Origin: Saccoglossus kowalevskii
Taxonomy: Eukaryota; Hemichordata; Enteropneusta; Harrimaniidae
Direction of reading: 5' to 3'
DNA: 62,424 nucleotides
Assembly: GCF_000003605.2 (NCBI RefSeq)
Contig: NW_003122908.1
Location: 537,640-600,063, forward strand
The position numbers were made by a program, and so were the translations under genes. The notes below the pieces were generated by a model, which made no database searches, was not told the origin of the DNA, and saw only the letters and a list, made by a program, of their open reading frames with translations. Positions 56,927 through 62,424 of this stretch are shown in pieces (position 1 is the first letter of the stretch; each line of letters starts with the position of its first letter).

Positions 56927-57886
56927 GTATTGTCGGTTTTTTATTGTAATCGCGGTCGGACAGTCACACACAATACTACTGTAAGAGTAGCGCCCTCTGC
57001 GACAAACTCGTTTTAAACAACAGGCAACTACAAACAATGATTTTCTTTAGTTCATATAGAGGCACTGTGCCATAGCGGAAGCTTGTGACCAATGTCATTT
57101 TATACTCGATTAAAAAATGGTTTGGTTCTCATTGTTTTGAGTCACTGTATATGTCAGGCTTTTGATGCCAAACCAGTAATCCATACAGTGGGTAACTTGT
57201 CACGGTCCTGAATTTGTGTTGTATGGCGTCAACGTCAATCAGAACAATAGCTACTATTCTTACCTCCATGACCAGGATATAGAGCTTCATCGTCATCATC
57301 AAAAAAAGCACGTACTCATCAAGTCACAGATGCTATATCTACATTACCTAGCACGTATCATGTACAGTACATCGCCGTCTGTACGAGCCGTGGGCAATTG
57401 GCTGTTCGGAATGAATTGAGGAATATCGAGTGGTAGTTTCTACTTCAATGGGGGGGGGGGGGTGTATCGCTATTATATTATGTCAGCATCACTCTCCTCC
57501 AGTTTAAAGAATGAAAACAATACAAACACGCTCCAAATCAGGGAAACAACTTGAACATATGTTTCTGGGCGCTTCTAGAACAATGCAAAATTAGTCATTT
57601 TGGCATTCAATGGCGGCGGCACGGGGGGGGTGCCCCAAATCAGTCAAGCTGAAACCCGTGGGTCAGTAAGCCTTTCCTGGAGATGTCAGCAAAATTTGCC
57701 CCTCAAAATGCAGGAAATGCGTTTCAGAGGGTCTAGATTTCAAAATGTTTCCGGGTAAGCATGCCTCTGGATCCCTAGTAATGACTAGCCTTCGGCGCGA
57801 GAAGTGGCGAGCAGACCCCCCCCCCCAGGGCAAAACAAGTCACGTGGCCATTTGCAGGTTTATTTTGTTCATATATGTAGCACCAT

Positions 57887-58002
57887 TTAAAGCATTTACA
57901 AACAAGCGTCTACCCATGAGCCTTTGCGTTTTAGCGTGTGTTGTTATCGCCGCTTGGGACTCAATTCCCGCGCGTGCGCAGGTGACGACCCTCCCGCTTT
58001 AA
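57887..58002. mobile_element. Family I MITE copy 5 (internal deletion)
   Basis: A 116-bp copy bounded by TTAA, with TTAAAGC at the left and CTCCCGCTTTAA at the right. It shares AAACAAGCGTCTACCCATGA and AACGCAAAG-type segments with copy 3 but lacks the left inverted-repeat interior. Confidence 0.75.
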
Positions 58003-58949
58003 ATATGTCACATAAAATAAACTCAAAACCCAAAAGTAAACGTGCAAGAATCATCAACTTAATATGTTAGCTGTAGTGGTTAATATTTTTAAAATTGTAG
58101 TTTGAAATATCCAGTCAAAATCTGCCAATACATTTCCTTTGTGTCGCTTGAGGGCGTGATGCACCTGATCATTTTTTGTTTATCAGTGACTCTTACTTGC
58201 ATTTACATGCTTCGCCGGTGTTGCTCGTGGTGACGACTATCATCTCTAAAAGACAACACTTCATTGAGCTGTATGCGAGCTATTTACGAGGCCCATTTCA
58301 TTTTGTTTACTGGCTATTCATAGAAGATGTGCGCGTATGATGTTAGATTAGGATGACGTCATGTATTTATAATGTCCCACCCCCAGTCTGTCCATATGCT
58401 AATATATTCATATAAGATAATGTTTTCGCTGACATCATCAACACGTTATTTATAATCTGACATGCAGATGGGTACTGGTAACGCGTCATCGATGCTATTA
58501 ATACATTCAAATTCCAGGGTAAATAACCGGGTGTTGTTATTAGTGAGTGATGGCGAGCCTCTGATGTGCTCTGTGAATTCTGTGAGGAATAATATGTGCG
58601 GAAAATGCATGGAAGCAGGACTGTTCCGTCGCATAACGAACGCGAGCCGGCGTTGCATCGTATAGAACGGCGTAGGTGACTCTATACATGTGCTTGCTGT
58701 TGGGGAATTGTTCATCCTGCTCGGTCATATTTATATATGTGTCTGTGTATACTGTCGACAGTTAAGTGCCTGTCGGCATCAACTCCCCACCCCCCATGTT
58801 CTCTCCGCGCTCCTCTCGCGAGATATGTGCTATAGCCATTCCTGATATGGAGTCACACGTTCGGGGCGACCGCTCGCCATATGTGACACATTTTTCATTG
58901 TGATATTTTGTTTTCCTCCACACAAACAATTATATTTGTAGTTGACGTT

Positions 58950-61774
58950 ATGGTTATTTTGGATACATATATAGCGACGACGATGGCTATCACGACTATG
59001 TATCGCCATGTTGTGGCCTACTCATGGTTCTTAGTGAAGCATATATGGGACATTATATCCGATCGTTGGTCCATCACCGCTCGTCGGATCGACGGCGTTG
59101 AAGCCATGCCTACAAACAACCTAACCGGCGATGCTGCCATACCTGAATCGACACGCGCCAAATTACCATCTCTAAATTCAGTCAGCTGCCAACAGTTTGA
59201 GCAGTTAGGTTCAAACGATCACTCGGTCATTGGTACATTGTCAGTAGGTACGACACCGTTGGTCGCCGGTGATGACGAGCTATCAACGGAGAGACGTCTA
59301 TCCGATATTGATGCCACAATTTCTGAATCACAGGTATTAGTATTTGGAATATCTATTCGTTCGTGTTTGTTCATGTAATTATTACTGTCTGACGTAGATA
59401 ATTAATTGATTACCCCACCACCTTATAGTTGCCTTTTATTTGTTTTGATAGTTCATCCCCTTTATAAGCTGGCTGCAATGCGTTCCCTATTTAAACTTCT
59501 AAACTGTTTCATCCATGATCTGTGGGAATTATACATTTTTGTTCACTACCCTGGAAATATGAACTTCTAAACGAGTATTTAAGATCGGAATGCCAGCCGT
59601 GACACGTGCGACGCGCGGCATTCAACATGATGGGCATAATCGTCCTGACACATTGACGAGTCTAACTTAATTAGTTGGACTAACGTGCGTGAAATTGAAT
59701 TACGCAACGTCTGAGTGTATGCTTAATGGTTCTTGTTGTCATAGAAACAAGCAATATGTTTGTTTTTTTTGGAATTGTTAATTACTAGTAGATGTAGTAT
59801 ATAACATTGTCAAAATATGATATGATGCATATTATTTGACGTGCAATTTCAAGGTCTCCATCATGTTCTTTTGTCACAGGTGTTTCAACATTGCTATTAA
59901 ACACATGAGACTGAGCAGCACGTTAATAGTCTTAATTATAAAGTTCATCCCAAGGGTCCTCGCGCGCTCTCTGGTGTATTGTGTTCGTGTTACCTGTTCA
60001 TTTTATACCTCCACTGCCATCGCGAATTAGTTTCTAAATTGACACGTCTTAGACTACGCTCTCTACGTTTACAATGCTTATACTTTCACCGGCGTGTTGA
60101 TGTCATTTTATTTTTTTTTCCTTAAAGTGTTCGATAAGTTCTTACGAGACTGTACCAGAAGACATTATTTACGCCGCTAGTTCCACGGATCTATTAAATG
60201 ATATTGATTTACATGGACACAGTGATACTGGTATTGTGCGGTCCAGTGTGCGGTTCTCCGATTGTACAACTGGTCCACCTGACCGTGAAACGGAGAATTG
60301 CCATGCCAGCGAGGGCGCTACAGTAAATCATTTAGTTTCAAATGTAATTATTATAGTAAAAATATGATTATTACGGGTGCAGCTGAGTCAAAATCGTAGA
60401 GATTATGAGTGAATTGAATTTTTTTATTAATTTTTATTTCAGGATCGCAGTAATACTCATCTCAAAGATGAAATAAACGATTTTGCCGAACACACAGATT
60501 CTGCTAGTGAAAGGAAAAAGAAAAAAAAGGTAAGGCAAGCGATTACCGTTTTTCCATCTATTGGTTGTGGTTTAACAGTTTTAACAGTTTTTACTGGGGA
60601 AATTGCAGTTATTTTTGCAAAATATTTGTACTATTTTATCTAAGGGAAAATTCAGAATGGTTAAGATCAAACTACGATCAGAGAAAACCATTTTCATACG
60701 CGAGTTGAACACTGACTTTGTGGACCCATATTACAAGCTACCGGAAACGGAACTGCCGAAGAAGAAACTCACCCAGGTCCACGTGACACACTATAAGTCA
60801 CTAACTGAAGTCTGCATACGATTAATTCAAAAAATATTCACGGTGAGTATTTTGTTACTGTTTTTTAGGCCTATTATTATTATTATTATTATTATTATCA
60901 TTATTTCAACATTGTTCTGGTTCACGTTTATTGCTTTGGTAATTTCGAAGTCAGTGTAACACATTGAAGTGTGACTTGTCCCCTTATCAGGGCGAGTATC
61001 GAAGCCTACAAGTTATGCTGAATTCACTTTATGAGAAAGGCCAGTCCGAGAGATACAGACCCGATTCTACGCCTGTAGTAGGGGGATTGTACACAGCATG
61101 TGATGACGTCACACATACTTGGCACAGAGTGAAAGTATTGGAATTGTCAAACACTTCTAAATCGGTATGTAATTTTATTATTAATTCTTACATTTTCATT
61201 TCTCATGCAATTATAGCATTTTCTGATAGTTTGCATTTTTGTATTTGATCACGTAACGGGAGATTGTATTGTCTAATTTTGTTATGCTCTCCCATCAGCC
61301 GTCAGTGTTGTGTTGGTTTGTTGACATTGGGTGGGAAAAGAGAATGCCAATTGGTTGCTTACGGTGGCTTCTCAACCGGAAACGTCTTCTTATTCCAGCC
61401 CAGGTAGGGTGTTTATATCTTTCTAAAATAAGTATTTGAAATAAGCCGCGCCTCCAGCGACGAAACTCTTCCGCGACGTCAAAATGGCGTAGTTGTGTGG
61501 AGCAAAGCCGTTCATAATACCAGTAGATCAAAATATCGATGCGTCTCAATGGCGCCCCCTACATCTATTTGCGTCATAGAAGTGGTTTGTCGCTAGAGGG
61601 CGCGACGTATTTCATTGGTTTATTTATCACGATGTTCGAGACATTTTAATCGACTCATCATCGCTTCACATTAGTCCCAATAAATATTTGTTTGATAAAA
61701 AGTTTATCGCATTGCAGAAGTTAATGATGTGTTTACATGGCAGTCACGCAGTCATGAGTTTGATAAAATATTAA
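58950..61774 (+). CDS. Gene D: Tudor-domain protein (3' end tentative)
   Basis: Plus-strand exons 58950-59333, 60128-60322, 60443-60529, 60609-60842, 60991-61164 and 61299-61403 all have phase 0 boundaries and join in frame (393 codons). A seventh exon, 61718-61774 (phase 0, ends TAA), fits as a terminal exon but is short and tentative; with it the protein has 411 residues. ATG 58950 has a good context (GACGTTATGG). Residues 1-128 start with a moderately hydrophobic segment and are otherwise Ser/Thr/Asp-rich. Exon 3 ends in a lysine run. Residues about 260-393 form an extended Tudor domain. Such domains usually read methyl-arginine on Piwi and other proteins (family knowledge). I cannot assign it to a named TDRD or AKAP1-type gene, since no KH or LOTUS domain is visible. 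Confidence 0.75.
60609..61403 (+). CDS. Gene D exons 4-6: extended Tudor domain
   Basis: Key landmarks: VTHYKSLTEV (strand before the core), GEYRSLQVMLNSLYEKG (helix of the extended fold, exon 5), GGLYTACDD at residues 331-339, TWHRVKVLEL at 343-352, FVDIGW at 365-370 and MPIGCLRWL near 374-382. These follow the usual Tudor order G..Y.A...D..WYRA.V, F.DYGN and LR.L. The DYGN motif is DIGW here, and WYRA is WHRV. Confidence 0.82.
61447..61603. mobile_element. Family III MITE copy in gene D
   Basis: The left end CGCGCCTCCAGCGACGAAAC and right end GTTTGTCGCTAGAGGGCGC are inverted relatives about 155 bp apart. It lies between gene D exon 6 and its tentative last exon. Confidence 0.65.
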
Positions 61775-62424
61775 GTCTTGCGTCAATAGTTTTACGCCAC
61801 CGTCGTCAATTGACGGATATTTTGGCTTGTCCTTTTTTTTTTGCTAGTCTATACTATGCAGTCTACATCGGAGCGACAAATTACGTAAATTGTCAACGGT
61901 TGAAAAGATGTTATTTACAGAAAAGTTCCAACACAGGGCTACAAGGGACGCATTATGGTGTAAAGTGAAAAAAAGGTAAATCTTAAATAGAAATTGACAT
62001 ATTCTGAGAGAACCCATTTTACTTATATAATGTATCAGTTTCAACAATATTTATAATAATTTGTGTCAAGGACAACATGACAAAGACAGCTCCATGTCAT
62101 ACAGTTCATGGAACTTGCAGGTACCGGTAACAAAAGCGACTCGGAGGTGACCTACACAGGGCACTTATCATATTCCATTACAACATTGAACATAAGTTAC
62201 GAACCATGCGAAAATACACATACATCCAGAGTGTTATTTTTGCATATATAATTAACATATTGTTTTCTATCAAAGATTACTGTGACGGTGTGCATTTCGT
62301 TCAACATGATCGAACATTTTGTTTCATGTTTGTGTCACCCAGTAAGCCACTTAGCATTTTGCCATGATCCGTGGTACATCGTGGCCATTTCACAATGTAA
62401 TCTCATCCGTACAATGAATTAAAT
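61775..62424. other. Right edge of window
   Basis: No supported exon. If the tentative gene D exon 7 is wrong, further gene D exons could lie here or beyond. One candidate segment near 61921-61975 has an acceptor-like ACAG and a donor-like GTAAAT, but is open only in a frame that does not continue from exon 6. The last 60 bases are a copy of dispersed repeat IV. Confidence 0.4.
62364..62424 (+). repeat. Dispersed repeat IV, copy 4 (cut by window edge)
   Basis: Begins near GATCCGTGGTACATCGTGGC and is closely similar to 35978-36040, including the AATTAAAT end. Confidence 0.65.

Larger units (their letters stand above)
56563..58949. other. Divergent intergenic region between gene B and gene D
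   Basis: About 2.4 kb separates the two head-to-head start codons, so promoters of both genes should lie here. Visible content is a GCGTT pentamer run (56897-56926), a family I MITE, several G or C homopolymers and a solitary family III end near 56990. No further coding exon is supported. Confidence 0.5.

Noticed and set aside
61921..61975. Additional gene D exon
   Set aside because: It has acceptor- and donor-like ends, but the only open frame needs a phase that gene D exon 6 (phase 0) does not provide.

Overview
This is intron-rich, AT-rich eukaryotic DNA from an invertebrate animal. Compact coding exons with GT-AG boundaries are separated by introns of 0.1 to 6 kb, which are full of short inverted-repeat transposons, a tRNA-derived SINE and microsatellites. 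A marine deuterostome such as a hemichordate or cephalochordate is my best guess, but nothing here proves the species.

Two related receptor genes fill most of the window, both on the minus strand and in tandem. The downstream gene ('gene A', 41086 down to 10471) can be spliced by hand from 31 exons into one frame of 5439 nt (1812 residues plus stop). The upstream gene ('gene B', 56562 down to 43097) splices from 19 exons into 3432 nt (1143 residues plus stop). Every exon junction keeps frame. Both proteins have a signal peptide, six-bladed YWTD (LDL-receptor class B) beta-propellers, single EGF modules, a six-cysteine sushi (CCP) module, one transmembrane helix and a short tail with an NPxY motif (NPFY in A, NPIY in B). 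Gene B has one module set: propeller 1 - EGF - propeller 2 - EGF - CCP - propeller 3. Gene A has that set followed by a second copy that lacks propeller 3. Exon lengths and intron phases match almost exactly between the three copies. No LDL-receptor class A repeats are present, so these are not ordinary LRPs. They look like a lineage-specific family of endocytic or adhesion receptors.

On the plus strand, head-to-head with gene B, lies a gene with an extended Tudor domain ('gene D', 58950 to at least 61403, possibly ending at 61774). All its introns are phase 0, and its Tudor aromatic-cage residues look altered. At the left, a lone minus-strand first exon with a signal peptide (6362 to 6195) may begin a further secreted-protein gene ('gene C'), whose remaining exons I could not find. 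Positions 1-6194 hold no other gene I can support.

Non-coding content: at least three MITE-like families (TTAA-flanked ends TTAAAGCGG, ends GCGCCCTCT..GCGACGAA, and a 192-bp element with long terminal inverted repeats), a 745-bp foldback element, a 49-bp minisatellite (about 12.5 copies) just after the gene B stop codon, several microsatellites, and a 267-base run of Ns that lies inside a MITE copy.
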